Assembly (NCBI GenBank): GCA_032173965.1
Contig: JAVUNC010000004.1
Location: 4,015,001-4,079,000, forward strand
Direction of reading: 5' to 3'
From: Sitta carolinensis
Lineage: Eukaryota; Chordata; Aves; Passeriformes; Sittidae
Length of the DNA stretch: 64,000 bases
Made by a program: the position numbers and the translations under genes. The notes below the pieces were generated by a model, which saw only the letters and a list, made by a program, of their open reading frames with translations, did no database searches and was not told the DNA's origin. Of this stretch, positions 23,957-36,452 are shown piece by piece (the first letter of the stretch is position 1; each line of letters begins with the position of its first letter).

Positions 23957-26820
23957 TGAGCTGGGGGCCATCGACACCTGGTTGAGAGCCAGCATGAATA
24001 ACCAGAGCTTGTCTGAATGGGGCACTGCTGTTGGGCTGGGGAACTCAGCTATACACAGTTGGGAAAATGTTCTGATGTGATCCAAACCCATGAATCTATA
24101 CCTTTTCCCTTTTAGTCTCGGTCTTAAATTAAAACCTGAGTTCCTTAGCACAGGGAGTTGACAGTTTCTGATATTCTTTGCCTCTGGAAGTCATCAATAA
24201 ACTGTTTCAACTGAGTTTCTGGGCATTAATGAGGACAATAAATTTCCACACATTAGATCACTAATTGTATCAATAGATGTACTCTACCATTAAGACCAAC
24301 AATTTTCACCCCATGGCCAAATTTAATTTCTTTCTAATTCATTTAGTTTTATGCAGAATTCTTAGTTGTTCATTGAGACATACTCAGACCTGAGCTCTGA
24401 AAACCCTAAAAAACATTTAAAGATTCAGTGCTTCCACCACCACTTTGGCTCTGTAACAGCGTTGTACCAGTGAGAAGTCCTTTCGGACTGATAATCTATT
24501 TATTGTATCCTGCAGCCTCATTCCCTGCTGCTCTTAAGGGTTCATCTAATCTAGTGGTGCTGTTGTCAATTAATGATGTTGAACATTGTCTGCTGGTGCT
24601 TACAGATTCACTCAGATTATGGATTTTGTTCCATTTCTTTCATATTTTCCAAAATGTAAGTTTTTTTCTTGGGTTTGGTTTGGTTTTTTTTCACTGAAAA
24701 CATTACAACTCCTTATGCAGTGCTTGCAGAATTGTGGCTTAGATCTAAAATGAGACAGGCAACAGAGTTCACTCTTCCTGTAGACTTCAGATTTTCATCA
24801 AGTCAATGATATAAAAAGACAAGTTCCTAGAGGAAGTCAGGAGTTTCCTCGTTAAATCATTATATGCAGACAAATTTTTATTTTGTCAAAATTAATTTTG
24901 TCAGGTAATATATTCACCTGTTCTTACAGAAGCTGCAGAAGCAGTTTCTTGCATCAGGAAAAGAATTGCTGATCACCCACTTTGAAAGATCTTTTGGCTG
25001 ATGCTTGGGGCATTCATCTGTGATGTAAAAAAGTGCAGTAAAAATCCCTAGTCTGCATGAAAGACAGCACTAACCTGAATCTTAATCTCTCCCACCACAG
25101 CTATCCAGGGCTCACACTGTTCATACACTTTATTAGTTAGCAAAGAAATTATTTTTTCTACAAGGCTAATGCCAACTATTCTAATAGCCTGAGGGATTTT
25201 ATTTATTTTCCTCCAGGATCCTATCACAATGCGATTTCTTCTCCAAGTTTTGGCAGGCAGGCAGACAGCCAGAATAACCTGAGTGATTCAGATAATAAAA
25301 TAAATACACCCCCATGTAGTCTGAGTCTTAACACTCTTTTTGTGCTGTCTGAGTTGAAATCTTAGTTTGTGCCTTATGGTTTTTGGTGCAGCAACCACAC
25401 TGTAGGTTCTCATCTGAATTCTGCTCCTGAGAGCTTGGCTGGAGGAACAAATTACTAGTTGTCTATGCAGGCTGGAATTTCGAGACATCTTCACCTACTC
25501 TGTCATTCCAGAGCTGCCTGTTTAAGGCAGCTCAGCCCTCTGTGGGCATCACTGAGCTCTCCTTACTTGGCAAGTTACTCTTCTCTACGTGCAGAGAATG
25601 ATTTAAATCGTGCACCGAGCAAAGAAGATATACCGGAACTAAAAATTAATAATGGAGAAGATTTAGGAAAATTATATGCATGCAAAACTTAAAGCCCAGC
25701 CATGAGTCCTGGGTCAAGAAAATGCCACAGTGATCTGTATGATCCAAGGCCACCAATGCAACGTTCTCTCATAATTCAGCAGAGGAGCCATGCCTTGGTA
25801 GCAAACTCTGATCCAACTAAGTGGGAGTGCCTCATCCATCTGGATACTTCTTTACGACTTTGAAAAAAGAAAAGAACACATGCATTTGGAGAAGAGAGGG
25901 GACTTGTGATGGATCAGTTTAAAAGAAGGGATTAAAAGCACTTCATACAGCCCTGAGGGGAAGCAATAGTCTACAGACATTGGAAGATTGCAGGCTCTAA
26001 AGACTGAAAACAAACATGTGAGGTAGTAGGAGGGGGTTTAGTTGAATCACCTTTTCCCATGTGAAATTGTGGGTGTATTTCTAGATAAACTTGTTTTGAG
26101 GGTGAGCTCTTAGAACAGTGTTGTGAGCAACAGTGTGTGGGAATTTAAAAAATGCTAGGATGGTCCCTAGGAAAATAAGTGCGAATTGGCCATAGGATGT
26201 AACTCTATCCAGGCTTGGAGATAGTTTAACACAATCAGCTTTTTCCATCCATTACTCAGAGGACATTGTGCATTATTAAAAACAGAAACTTCTGGTCACT
26301 TGACTATTGGTGTCTTACAGCTGTAAGGATGTGAATGGTAGGTGTTAAAATCAGCCACAGGAGGGCTCTTGCATTATTTCCCTGCAAGCCTTTAAACATA
26401 TTGAGGATAATAAAGCAGGAAGCCTATTCAAGCAAGGATAGACAGAGGCTAAAAAGATCAAGTCAATCTGTGCTCAAGCTCCTGTCAGTATGGACAGGAA
26501 AGGAAAGCTCTGATTCATGAATAGTTCACTGTGCATTTCAGTTCATCTACTTGTAGAAGCAAAAGTGATTTCCCTTTCTGTGCTTTTAACTGGATGACAT
26601 GTTTCTCCAGTAACAGGTTCAGTTTGTACAGTGGAGGTCTGGATATGAGGACTGAGAGAAAGATGGAGTTCCCAAGGCAGTGCTAAGCATCTGCTCCAAA
26701 TTTTCCAGACACCTAAATTTGGTGCTGTTCTATTCATTGCTAAAGCACTTTTAATCATTTTTGCTTGTATTGTCTTCACTGTGGCTTGAGGACCATCAGT
26801 CAGTGGTAAAATTATTTCAG
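23957..26820. other. unique non-coding sequence
   Basis: About 2.9 kb with no recognised repeat or exon. There is a T/G-rich stretch near 24660-24690. Open frames reach at most 105 codons, and that one overlaps the CR1 at its left. Confidence 0.5.
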
Positions 26821-27032
26821 AGTCATAGAATGGTTTGGGTTTGAAAAGTTCTTAAAATTCATCTCATTCCAACCCCTGCCATTGGCAGGTACAACTCCCA
26901 CTATCCCAGGTTGCTCCAAGCCTCATCCAGTCTGGCCTTGGACACTGCCAGGGATCCAGGGGCAGCCACAGCTTCTCTGGGAACCTGTGCCAGGGCCTCA
27001 CCATCCTCACAGGGAAGGAGTTCTCAATATTG
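26821..27032 (-). mobile_element. CR1 LINE, 210-bp 3' fragment
   Basis: The tail GTCATAGAATGG leads into 'tttgggtttgaaaagttc', 'cattccaacccctgcc', 'ggttgctccaagcctcatcc', 'agccacagcttctctggg' and 'ctgtgccagggcctcacc'. Minus strand. A 118-codon plus-strand frame starting inside it is an artefact of the repeat. Confidence 0.94.
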
Positions 27033-28440
27033 CCAGACCAGTTGTGAAATAGGGCCTTTTCTGAAGGAACAAACATTCTTGGTGGAGCTGACTCCACTCA
27101 TACCTGCTTTCTTCTTTCCCTCTGGATATTCCCTCTTACCCTGTGTTAGATTTACTGGTGCTGGGAGGACCTTCCTACCAGTCCTGATCTCAGGCTTTCT
27201 CTTTGTCCAAGGATACTCGGCCAAACCTCCCAAGTGTACAGAGGCAACTTTATCTTCTTTGCTCTGAGGACATCTCTATTAGAATTTCCTGCTCTTCCTG
27301 AAAGTCTGTTTCTTGCAGAAACACTCAAAATCATTAATATCCAGGTGCAGTGATCAAAATTACCCCTTCATACTCAAGGAAGTGTCTCTCTAGCTCTGTT
27401 TGGCTCGTGCTTTCCATATGAAGCAGTTGGGGATAGAGGAGCTTTGTAGGGAATTGGTTTCCTCTTGCCCTGACCCCAAGGGAAGATAACACCCCTTGAT
27501 GACACTTTCACAGTAGTGTTGGAAAATTACTTCCCAACTACAGCTATGAAATGAAACTGTTGAGAATTTACCTCTGATCTATTCTTCCTCATCTGAAGCA
27601 TTTTTTTTTTCCCCACTAAGGAAAGAGATAACTCATCTAACATAAGAATGTTGCTCTGGTAGTCAATATCCATCCACACTCATAAAATATCCTCTCCTTC
27701 TACAAATATGTAAGGAAATTCAAATTAATAAAGAAATTAATTAAACAGGTCAATAAATTCTTTGGTTTTAGTTGGGTGCCTCAATCTGTCCATGAAATTA
27801 TCAAACCACCAAGAAATGTTTTGGTTTTTTTTTTATGGTTTGAGACAAAGGAAGACGACACATTGTTTACACATGAAATTGAATTTTTTTCTTTTTCCAG
27901 AATTTCTGCCCTTGCCTATCTTAGCGAACATCTTCTATTGCAAAGCTTGCTTTTGATAACATTTTTCCAAGGAAAAAACATTCCATCAGATAATGCACAA
28001 TCAGGTCTTTAGGATACAGTTTCTCTGACTGAATCCTTCCTGGAGCCCTAAATGTCTTTTTTTTTTTTTTTTTTTTTCTGGATTACCCACATTCTTAGAA
28101 GCGTTTACCCCTTTGGGTGTTACGATTCAAAGGAAAATCCATCCACAGGTGCCAGTGTCAGGGATGTGAATGGTGGGAGATGCTGTGCTGTTTGTACATC
28201 TGCACCTGGCCTGTTCTGAAAACCATCTCCACCACTGCTGCCTCTGGCATTTCTCCCCTTTCCATGCCCATGGTGGATTTTTACAGCCCCTTGAGGCCCA
28301 ACATATCTGGCCATCAGGACAGCAAGTCACCAAGCAGCAATGAACAGCAACCATGTGCAGAGAATTCCTTCAGAGGCTCTCCCCCCTCCCCGATTTCTCT
28401 GCTCCTGACTGTTTTCCCTTTCATACTTCATTGGAGAATT
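27033..28440. other. unique non-coding sequence
   Basis: No interspersed repeat is recognised. T runs occur near 27600-27611 and at 28057-28077 (21 T). No exon is supported. Confidence 0.5.
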
Positions 28441-28449
28441 GTGTTATCT

Positions 28450-28520
28450 CCGTGAGATGCCGGGCTCAGCGCGGGAATGTCTGCGGCGGAGCGTCGCACC
28501 GGGACAATGGCCAGGAATGG
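28450..28520. other. small CpG-rich patch
   Basis: At least eight CpG dinucleotides occur in about 65 bp, in runs such as 'gggctcagcgcggg', 'ctgcggcggagcg' and 'tcgcaccggg', inside a window where CpG is otherwise scarce. The patch is too short to be a standard CpG island. It could be an unmethylated regulatory core or the start of a non-coding RNA. No open frame across it resembles a known protein. Confidence 0.5.
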
Positions 28521-28789
28521 AGGCTCTTCTTGGCCACAAGAAATGCAAACAAATAAATAAACAGAAGAAATAAATAGAAAAATGAGAGGTGGGGAAAGGA
28601 AAGTGGGAGAGAGAGAGATAAAGAGAGGGGAAAAAAGGCAGAGCTACTTTTTTTTCCCCCCATTTCTTCTCCGAAGGAAGCAGCAGTGTCTCCTTGCAGA
28701 ACGACAACCCTCAGGATACAGCAGTTGTCTTCAAATCTGTGACCATAAAAAATCATTATCTCTGTGAAATACAGCAATTTGGGAGATAA
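28521..28789. other. A/G-rich non-coding sequence
   Basis: A purine-rich stretch (28550-28640) is followed by a short T/C run. The frames on the two strands here are simple-sequence artefacts. Nothing else is recognised. Confidence 0.4.
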
Positions 28790-28990
28790 TCAAACAGTGA
28801 CCAGGGGGCAGAGCTGCCAATCTGAAGGATTATGCTCTGTGCATGCTTGATTCTGTCTGACCTTCCTCCGAGCCAGCTGTCAGCTTGGCGAAAACGCACA
28901 CGGATCGACTCAGGGCACATTCATTAGACTGTCTTCGGTGAAGAAGTCATTTGCATAAAACCCCAGCTTTCTTAATTAGTACTTCATTTT
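28790..28990. promoter_or_regulatory. candidate conserved regulatory element with a perfect POU octamer
   Basis: A non-repetitive block of balanced composition, unusual for this window, with several CpGs ('gcgaaaacgcacacgg', 'gatcgactc'). A perfect octamer ATTTGCAT lies at 28949-28956, with a TTAATTAG homeodomain-type core 17 bp downstream. The block sits about 300 bp from the CpG-rich patch. The regulatory role is inference from motif content and texture only; I cannot test conservation here. Confidence 0.35.
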
Positions 28991-29182
28991 TCCCTTGACT
29001 TATTTTGTGGCTAAGTTCACTTGCCTTTTTTTTTTTTTAACTTGCCGAAAAATAAAATGGGGGAGGAGATATCCTTTTTTTTTTTTTTTTTTTCCTAATG
29101 TGGGGACAGGAGGGAATATGACTTGCAAATTAACTCGGTGATAATTAGCCTATTAACATTTTCAGAGATGTAGGAGGTTTCC

Positions 29183-29233
<51 letters not shown>

Positions 29234-32200
29234 TGGGGGAAAAAAGTGTGCAGGGGGAATACTGGAATTGAAATTTATTATCTAAATTTCTGGACCAGCA
29301 ATATTGAAATGTTGGGAAAGTAAAAGAGCCCAGGTTGAAAAAAAATTTCTCTTTTTTTAAAAAATGATGCATACTCTTTCACACTCACTTAGGAAGATGA
29401 TACTTCATCATTCCCATGGAAAAGAAATGGAATATTTCTGTGTTGTTAGAAAAATAAAATATTTTTTGTCTACTACATGTAGTGAATTGTTTGGATTAAG
29501 AAAAAGTTGACCACATAGTGCAGTTTTACCTAGACTTCTCCTGTTTACACCAATAATGATGTTCACATCCCCTATTTTTTTTTTTTAAATAGTTGTGTAA
29601 AAATAAATGGCAAATTGTTGCATGAGTTTAAAGTATTCACTTAAGATGCACCATACTTTACTGATTTAAGATTGTTCTGTGATTGCTGAGAACAAACAGG
29701 CCACAGGAATGATTGTCTTGTGCTGCAAGGAGTGTTCAGAGGAAAGAGAGATGCCAAATTAGTGCAGACATTATCAAATTTGCTCTTCAGTTCAAAGTGG
29801 ATGCTAATGATGCTTGTTCTCTAGTTGATATTCTGCTCCTACCTAATGCAGAAAGGTGTTTCCAAGTGCTCCTAAGTTTAATCACAAACCAGTCCAACTT
29901 AACATTTCAGTACTGCTATCAGAGTTTAATTATTGCACAAGGGGAGAGAAATCTTGAAGTCAAATCAACACCCTTGTTACTCACTGACAAATCATAAAAT
30001 AACAGAGGTAATAGGAATACTCATCCTAGCATGCTGCTTTTGTGACAGAATTCTGTTTGAAATAGTGAAAAAGCAGTAAAACCTGCTACCAGTTTTGTAA
30101 TTTCCTTTCCGTCATGTGAGAGAGCAAAAATGTAACTGGGAATTTCTATATTTCAGACATATATTCCAGTTCTCCTATGGCTTTTTAATTTAAAAATTTG
30201 GTTTTACAGTTCTTTTCCAATATAGGACTTGCACAGAGTTTCAATACAAAAAAGGTAGCTGCTGTCAAGTTATGGAACATCCCTAAATTTGAAAAATCAG
30301 GACCAGCCTTTGGAAGACAAAAAAATTCAGGTGTTAGTGAAATGAGTAGTGCCAGGACCTGTTCTCCCATCATTAGGGTGGGAGGCTCAGACTTGTGTAA
30401 TAGTGACTTGCCTCAGCCTCCAAAACAGCATAAATGCATCCAAACTGCCTAAAAGGAATTGTCCTTGGCCCACACCAGGACCTCAGGTATTCAGTGAAAT
30501 CCTCTGGGGCAGCACTAGTTGGCCTGGAAGGAAACCATGCTGAAAACTGTTCTGGACATAGAGCAGAATGAACAATCACAGTTTAGTGCCTGTGTCCACT
30601 TCCAGCAGTGCTTCATTTACTCAGGCAGCTGTACCCCCAACTGCTTCCATTGGGGAATTGTATCTGCTTCTGAGGGCCAGTTCAGATTTTGTTCACTGGC
30701 ATGTTACAAGCAATACACTTATGCAAGTACCTTGAAAACCTCTATATGTGTATTGATAATATCATTAAAGGTGCAGATTATTGAAATATCCTGAAGACTG
30801 TGCTTGTAGACTTTTAGTAAGCAGAATGAACATAACAATGCGTCAAGCTCTTGCTTTTGTGAGTTATAGATTGGCATAAATTAACAGAAGTGAACTGCTT
30901 CCAAATTCCAGCTGTAATGGCCTATGCCAAAAGATTTCCACAGTGCTGAATACACTTTTTTTTCCCTGTCTGATGTCTAATAAAAGTATGTCAAGTTCCC
31001 CAAGAGCAACTGTAGTTATAGCAGTAAGAGCAAGGAGCACAGAGTCAATAGAAAGATTCTAAGGTTTACTCCAGCTTTTCTTGCACTTTCTACCACTTAT
31101 ATTTGGAAGTTTATAGGGAGCTGTCAGAAAAAGTCTAATCTTCAAAGATTTTTATTGTTTATGTGTAGACTAAAGACAAGCTACTGAATACTAGAAACTG
31201 CCTAGTAAAGCTGTATCAAAATGGAAAAAAAAATTAAAAAATAAGAGTCTGCACAGTTTCATTCTCATAAAAAGAAAATCTCATGAGGAAAAGCTGGATT
31301 TTAGAGCTGACCAATGTGCCATCCCTCTGTAAATTGCAGTACACTTATCCTCAATGAATTTGTGATATATCCAATACACTCTCAGCCTCATAGCATTTAA
31401 AATCTCTTGTCTGTAGCCTTTGATGGACTCCTGTAACCTTCTGCTACTCTGGGAAAATTTACTAGATTGCAAAGGATAAAAATTGATTTCGTTATCAGTC
31501 CAAAAGATTCAGCAGTAATTCCCAATTTAGTTACTAGGGACAATCTAAAGTCTCGTTCTAACCTTTCCACACTACTTTTATGCCCTCTCCGTGCCACCAC
31601 ACTCAGTAGATATTTTCATTCAGCTCTTAGGCACCAGACATCAATTCCAAGACTCTCAGCACAGACCTATAGGTACTTCACTCATGTTATTCAGAGTTCT
31701 CCCCTTATTCTATTTCCCTCTGAATTAAAGCTGCAATTCAGAAAGGTCAAGTTCTCCGATGTAAATAAAATATTGTTCCTATGACACATTCATATAAGTC
31801 CAAGAGGAGTCATCAATCACTGCTGGTTGATTCAGTACAGCTACAGCAATTTTAGGTCCTTATAAAAGAATTCATTTTTTATTTTCAGTCTAGGCAAAGG
31901 TCATCATATCTAACTTTTCCAATATCAAAATTAGGCATTTAGTCTGAAGTAGTCAGCTATGCTTCTGATGTAGTTGAAAGGAGACAGATATGAAATATCA
32001 ATAAATAAATAAAGTCTAACTAAAGGAGGCACAAGTTCTGTGATGGAATGAATTGTTCTCCCTGGGATCAAGTCTCTCCTTGCTGACCATTGGAGCCTGT
32101 CTTGACAGACAGCTTAGTGAAGGAAAATTATTTCTAGAAAAGAGCAGTTCAATGAGATGGGTCAAGGGCATAATTGCTTGATTACATGGTACAGACAGTC

Positions 32201-32237
32201 TTGTAAGCTTTCTTGTCATTGTAGGAATTTCAATGTA
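28991..32237. other. mostly unique AT-rich non-coding sequence
   Basis: It contains T runs near 29023-29038 and 29076-29093 and a 42-base A run at 29190-29231. I recognise no CR1 or other transposon. The frames at 29713-29997 (94 codons) and 31467-31784 (105 codons) match nothing I know. Confidence 0.5.
29190..29231. repeat. A42 homopolymer
   Basis: Forty-two consecutive A bases, the longest homopolymer in the window. It follows unique sequence with no gene-like body on its left, so I do not read it as the tail of a processed pseudogene. The exact length is uncertain because such runs are prone to sequencing error. Confidence 0.95.
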
Positions 32238-32238
32238 A

Positions 32239-32280
<42 letters not shown>
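32238..32280. repeat. (AAT)n microsatellite
   Basis: About 43 bp of uninterrupted AAT/TAA trinucleotides. It lies about 24 bp left of a minus-strand CR1-like 3' end, so it may be an altered tail of that element. Confidence 0.95.
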
Positions 32281-32303
32281 CATCTTACTATTTTACCTTT
32301 GTA

Positions 32304-32440
32304 TCATTTGAGTTGGAAAGGACTTGTAAAGTAGGTTAATCTAACCCCTCATCAGTGAGCAGAGAAATCTTCAACTAGACTGATTTCTCAGAGCTCCATC
32401 CAACCTGGTCTTGATTGTTCCCATACATGGACCCATTTTC
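32304..32440 (-). mobile_element. degraded CR1 LINE 3' fragment
   Basis: The signature is weak but ordered: 'atttgagttggaaaggac', 'tctaacccctcatcag', 'agagaaatcttcaacta' and 'agctccatccaacctgg'. This resembles an older CR1 group with a 'gagttggaagggacc' terminus. It is minus-strand if the (AAT)n on the left stands in for the tail. Confidence 0.65.
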
Positions 32441-33039
32441 AAACCCGATTTCTGTCTTCCTGATTTTGTAATCAGGAAGAGTGGGGATTAGATGATGTTT
32501 CTCAAATCCATGGGGTTTTGGTGCCTGGAATACACTGAGTGCTCCGCAGTGTTTTCTACAGCTTCCTACTTCTTCTTTGTACGACACATAATTATCTTGT
32601 CATGCATTATCCCAAGGCTCTGAAATCTTTGGGACAGAAGGCATCTCAATTCCAGATAGTGTCTCAAAGAAAAAATGTTCAAAATTACCATGGCTGACTC
32701 TAGGGAGAAAACATCTCCCAGTGCTACATGGTGGTCTCTGTATGGAGCAGAATAGCTGAATCTGAATGCTCCTGTTTCAGGAGGCAGATTTTGTGTCCAA
32801 CACTAACATGTCGCTCAGTTCTAAATGAGGCTTCACACAGAAAAGAAACCACAAAATCCATAATAAAATCCATGAGGCTGAATGATAAACTCTAATACAA
32901 GTAAAGCCAAGAGCTCCAGGAAAAGGGATGGAGACACAATCCCAGTCTTGAATATATTTCTCCCTTTGATCTCCAATTTGATGACTAAATACTAAAACAA
33001 GATTTGTTTTCTTGAGCCGTATAGAAATAATAAGGAAAT
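32441..33039. other. unique non-coding sequence
   Basis: About 600 bp between two CR1 fragments. No exon, RNA gene or further repeat is recognised. Confidence 0.5.
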
Positions 33040-33492
33040 TCATAGAATCATGGAACTATTTCTGTTCAAAAAATTCTCTAAGGTCATTTAGTCCAAGCTT
33101 TAACCCAGCACTGCCAAGGCCATCACCAAACCACATTCCCAAGTGCCTTATCCACATGGCTTTTGAACACTTCCAGGGATGGTGATTCCACCACTTCCCT
33201 GGGCAGCTGGTTCTAATTCCTGACAAACCTTCAATGGAAAAATTCTAAATATTCAATCTATGTCCCTCCTTGTGCAGCTTGAGGTCGTTCTCTCTCCTCC
33301 TGTCCCTGTTCTCTGGGAGCAGAGCCTGACTCCCTGGCTGTCCACTGCCATCAGGGAGTTGTGCAGATCCAGGAGAGCCCCCCTGAGCCTCCTTTGCTCC
33401 AGGCTGAGCCCTTTCCAGCTCCCTCAGCTGCTCCTCACCAGACCTGAGCTTCAGTCCTTTCACCGTTTTCATTGCCCCTCATTGGACATTCA
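33040..33492 (-). mobile_element. CR1 LINE, 450-bp 3' fragment
   Basis: The tail octamers TCATAGAATCATGG open the copy. It proceeds through 'aacccagcactgccaagg', 'acttccagggatggtg', 'ccaccacttccctgggc', 'ttgtgcagcttgagg', 'ctctgggagcagagcc' and 'ccagctccctcagctgc', ending near 'cattgcccctcattgg'. The C-terminal end of ORF2 and the 3' untranslated region are both present. Minus strand. Overlapping frames of 75-81 codons are CR1-derived and not genes. Confidence 0.96.
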
Positions 33493-35034
33493 TATGTCCA
33501 AATAGTGTGTAAATTTAAAATATGTATATAAAGGAAATATGTAAATAATGGGAAAATGGTCTATTGTCTTCAGTGGACCTAAGGAACACTTTATCCAATC
33601 AAGACTCCTCCCTGGCACAGTTGTAATTTCATTTCTCATCCTTCACCAATTCATTGTATGTCTTCTTATTGCTATTTAGATCTTTCCTCAAATTAATGCA
33701 TTCTTTCCTTTTTTTTGACATTTCTTCTTTTCTTACTTTTCTTTAACTACTAAAATTTAACCTAGATTTCCCTACCAAAGCTTAAATCCATTATGTCTTG
33801 ATCTGTCCTAGGTGACTAATGAGAATAATTATCAAACTATTTTTCAATGTGAATTATCTACTCAAGCTAAAATGAACCCACCAATTGCATTTTCAGTGAA
33901 AATCCTGAGCCTGGCCAGCATTTCCAATCCCTGAGGTGAAATAACAAGGTTTTATTTACTAAGGTCTTCAGTCTATTCACTGTTTTTTATTGGCATTGAA
34001 ATAACATTTGGGCAAGATTATATTGCATAGCTCCTTTTTTTTTTTTTTTTTTTTCCTAAATATGGCTGTTTAAAAGCCCATAATTAAAAAGCCTCTGTTA
34101 ATACTCTGATATTGCCACCAGGATCGAAAAGAGATTAGTGCCAGCATTCTAAGCTACTAAAGCATGTGCATGCTATTGAACACACATTCACTGGAATGCT
34201 TATTCCCATTAAAAAAAAATCAACGAAAAGAAGCATAGAAATAGGATTCTTTCCAAGATGGTCCAAGCATCAGCCAAAGGACTGGATCTTTGTACTGCCT
34301 TGGCACGGAGAATCTCTCAGCTGGTGTAAAACTGGTGTACCTGGCTGTCATGGCAGCCTTTCCCTTGACATAGTTTAAAAATCAACCTCTCTAATGCTCA
34401 TCTGGGATATGATTCCTTGAGCCACAGGCAGCTTTTTACAGCAGAGCACTTCCCCACTGCTCTGGGTTACTCTTTGCAAGGGCTGACAAAGACAGGGCTT
34501 GATGCGTTGTGTTAGGATATAAATTTTACTGTGATGGAGGATAAATATCTACAATTAAAAAAAAACTATATGCAATATTGTTGTATTGTCATACATATCC
34601 TCCACAGTAGATCAAATGTTCCTGGAGAGGAGAAAGCAACAGGCCCAAATACCAGTAGGGATAAAAAATAGGAAAGAAAAGAGCTGAGTGTGCAAATCGC
34701 AGAATGATTCCCTTACAAACGCCTTCCTTCCTTTGGCCCAAACACTTGAAGCTTGCACAAGGGTGAGCAGGTGAAACAGGCTGGAGTCCCACTCACTGCC
34801 CAACATCCAGAAGGGTCTGGAGTCAAGGTGGAGATGCTTAGGAGCAAGGAGGGTCCTTCTAGGCAGTGCCACAGGAATTCCATTTCATTTTGTCATTACC
34901 TGGGTGTGCTGCAGCGCTGGCTCTGGACATCATCCCTTTGTTGGTCTGACCATGTTTTTTCACCATCTCTGCCTTGAAAGGTTCCAGAGCTCACCAGGAA
35001 CCTTGGGAGTAAAAATAACTCTGGAAAATACCAC
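33493..35034. other. unique non-coding sequence
   Basis: AT-rich, with a 20-base T run at 34035-34054 and A-rich stretches near 34210 and 34557. No transposon or exon is recognised. Confidence 0.5.
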
Positions 35035-35207
35035 AAAGAATCTGTGGCTGTCCAAACCCTGGAAGTGTTCAAGGCCAGGTTGGACAGGGCTTTGGAGCAG
35101 CCTGGGATACTGGAAGGTGTCCCTACCCATGGGAGGGTTTGGAATTAGATGAGCTTTAATTTCCCTTCCAACCCAAATCTTTCTAAGATTCTATGACTCT
35201 ATGACTA
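35035..35207 (+). mobile_element. CR1 LINE, 170-bp 3' fragment with intact tail
   Basis: Forward order: 'ctgtggctgtccaaacc', 'gaagtgttcaaggccagg', 'ttggacagggctttgg', 'cccttccaacccaaatc', and then a clear tail of two octamers (GATTCTATGACTCTATGAC). Plus strand. This is one of the best-preserved tails in the window. Confidence 0.96.
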
Positions 35208-36358
35208 TGCTTTTTTCCCAACATCCTGATTTTTTTTTTTTTTTTTTTTTAGCAAAATAAACTGAAATAAAAATATCAATTCTGAGTGATTTAAAATGTA
35301 TAATTCAATTGATCTTTATTATGGAAGGTATTGTCTGACTTTCTCTTAATTTTTTACAGAAAAAAAATGTTCAAATCCTACACCTTAACATTAACATAAT
35401 AAATTTGACATTTTTGGTATTTTAATTAAGCTTTTTTAAATGAAAACATTGTTCTGGCAAAGCAGATATAATTTCAAAACTGTAAAACTAAAGGAAATTT
35501 AAAAACATGTATCTTTCCCAGCAATACTGCCAGTTCTGCTGCTGTATTTACAAAAGTCATTATTACATGGGAAAGCTTTGAGCATAGCAGGAGACTTCAC
35601 AGATATTTTATAATGTTCAGGACCTGGATAATCATGAGCTTTCAACATATGTAATGTCCAAACTAAAATACTTGTTAAAAGAACAGAAAAATGCACAGAA
35701 AAAGAGAAACAGCTCTCAAAAAGAGTTTTCATTTATACAGTGACTCTGAATTCACTGGATAGTTTGATGTGGAAGGACATTTTCAGTGACAGCATAAAAC
35801 TGCTTTTCCATGGATTAAAAAAGACACCAAATACAATCTAAAAGTAGCAGACATGCTTTAATTTCAGTTCCAAGATAAAAATAAAAGCAATTAATGCAAG
35901 TTTTTGTCACCTCATTGTAAATGAAAAAGACCCCCGAGAGCTCAACAGAATTATTCCAGATTTTCACTGATATAAATCTAACCAGGATTTCACTCATCTT
36001 GCTTGAACAGAATTAAAATGCAACTTCAAATTACTTAGATGTTTGGACATATTTATCAACACTGAGTGTCATCTCATCTCCAGGCTCAGTAGCAAAAGGT
36101 TTGTATCAAATTCAGAACTCCCCTGCACGAAGGGCTGCTCCTACCATTAAAGTGAAGGCCAGATCCTGCCCTGTTTGCAGTGTGAATAAAGGAGCCAGAT
36201 AAAAACCAGGAATAAGGAAATTATATCGTCCCCTCTTTTTTAAAGATCATGGAATGAAGCACACAGCAATTAAATGTCGCAGCCAAGGTCGCATCGTGAT
36301 TTGCAATCCATAGAACATGGAGGCTTCGAACCCGTGTTTCAAGCTTCACATCCAAAGA
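35208..36358. other. AT-rich unique sequence
   Basis: A 21-base T run lies at 35230-35250. I see no interspersed repeat and no supported coding sequence. Confidence 0.5.
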
Positions 36359-36360
36359 AA

Positions 36361-36451
<91 letters not shown>

Positions 36452-36452
36452 T
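36359..36452. repeat. (ATT)n microsatellite
   Basis: About 94 bp of TTA/ATT repeats with one TTTA phase break near 36400. The Ile/Tyr runs in the overlapping 82-codon frame come from this repeat. Confidence 0.97.
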
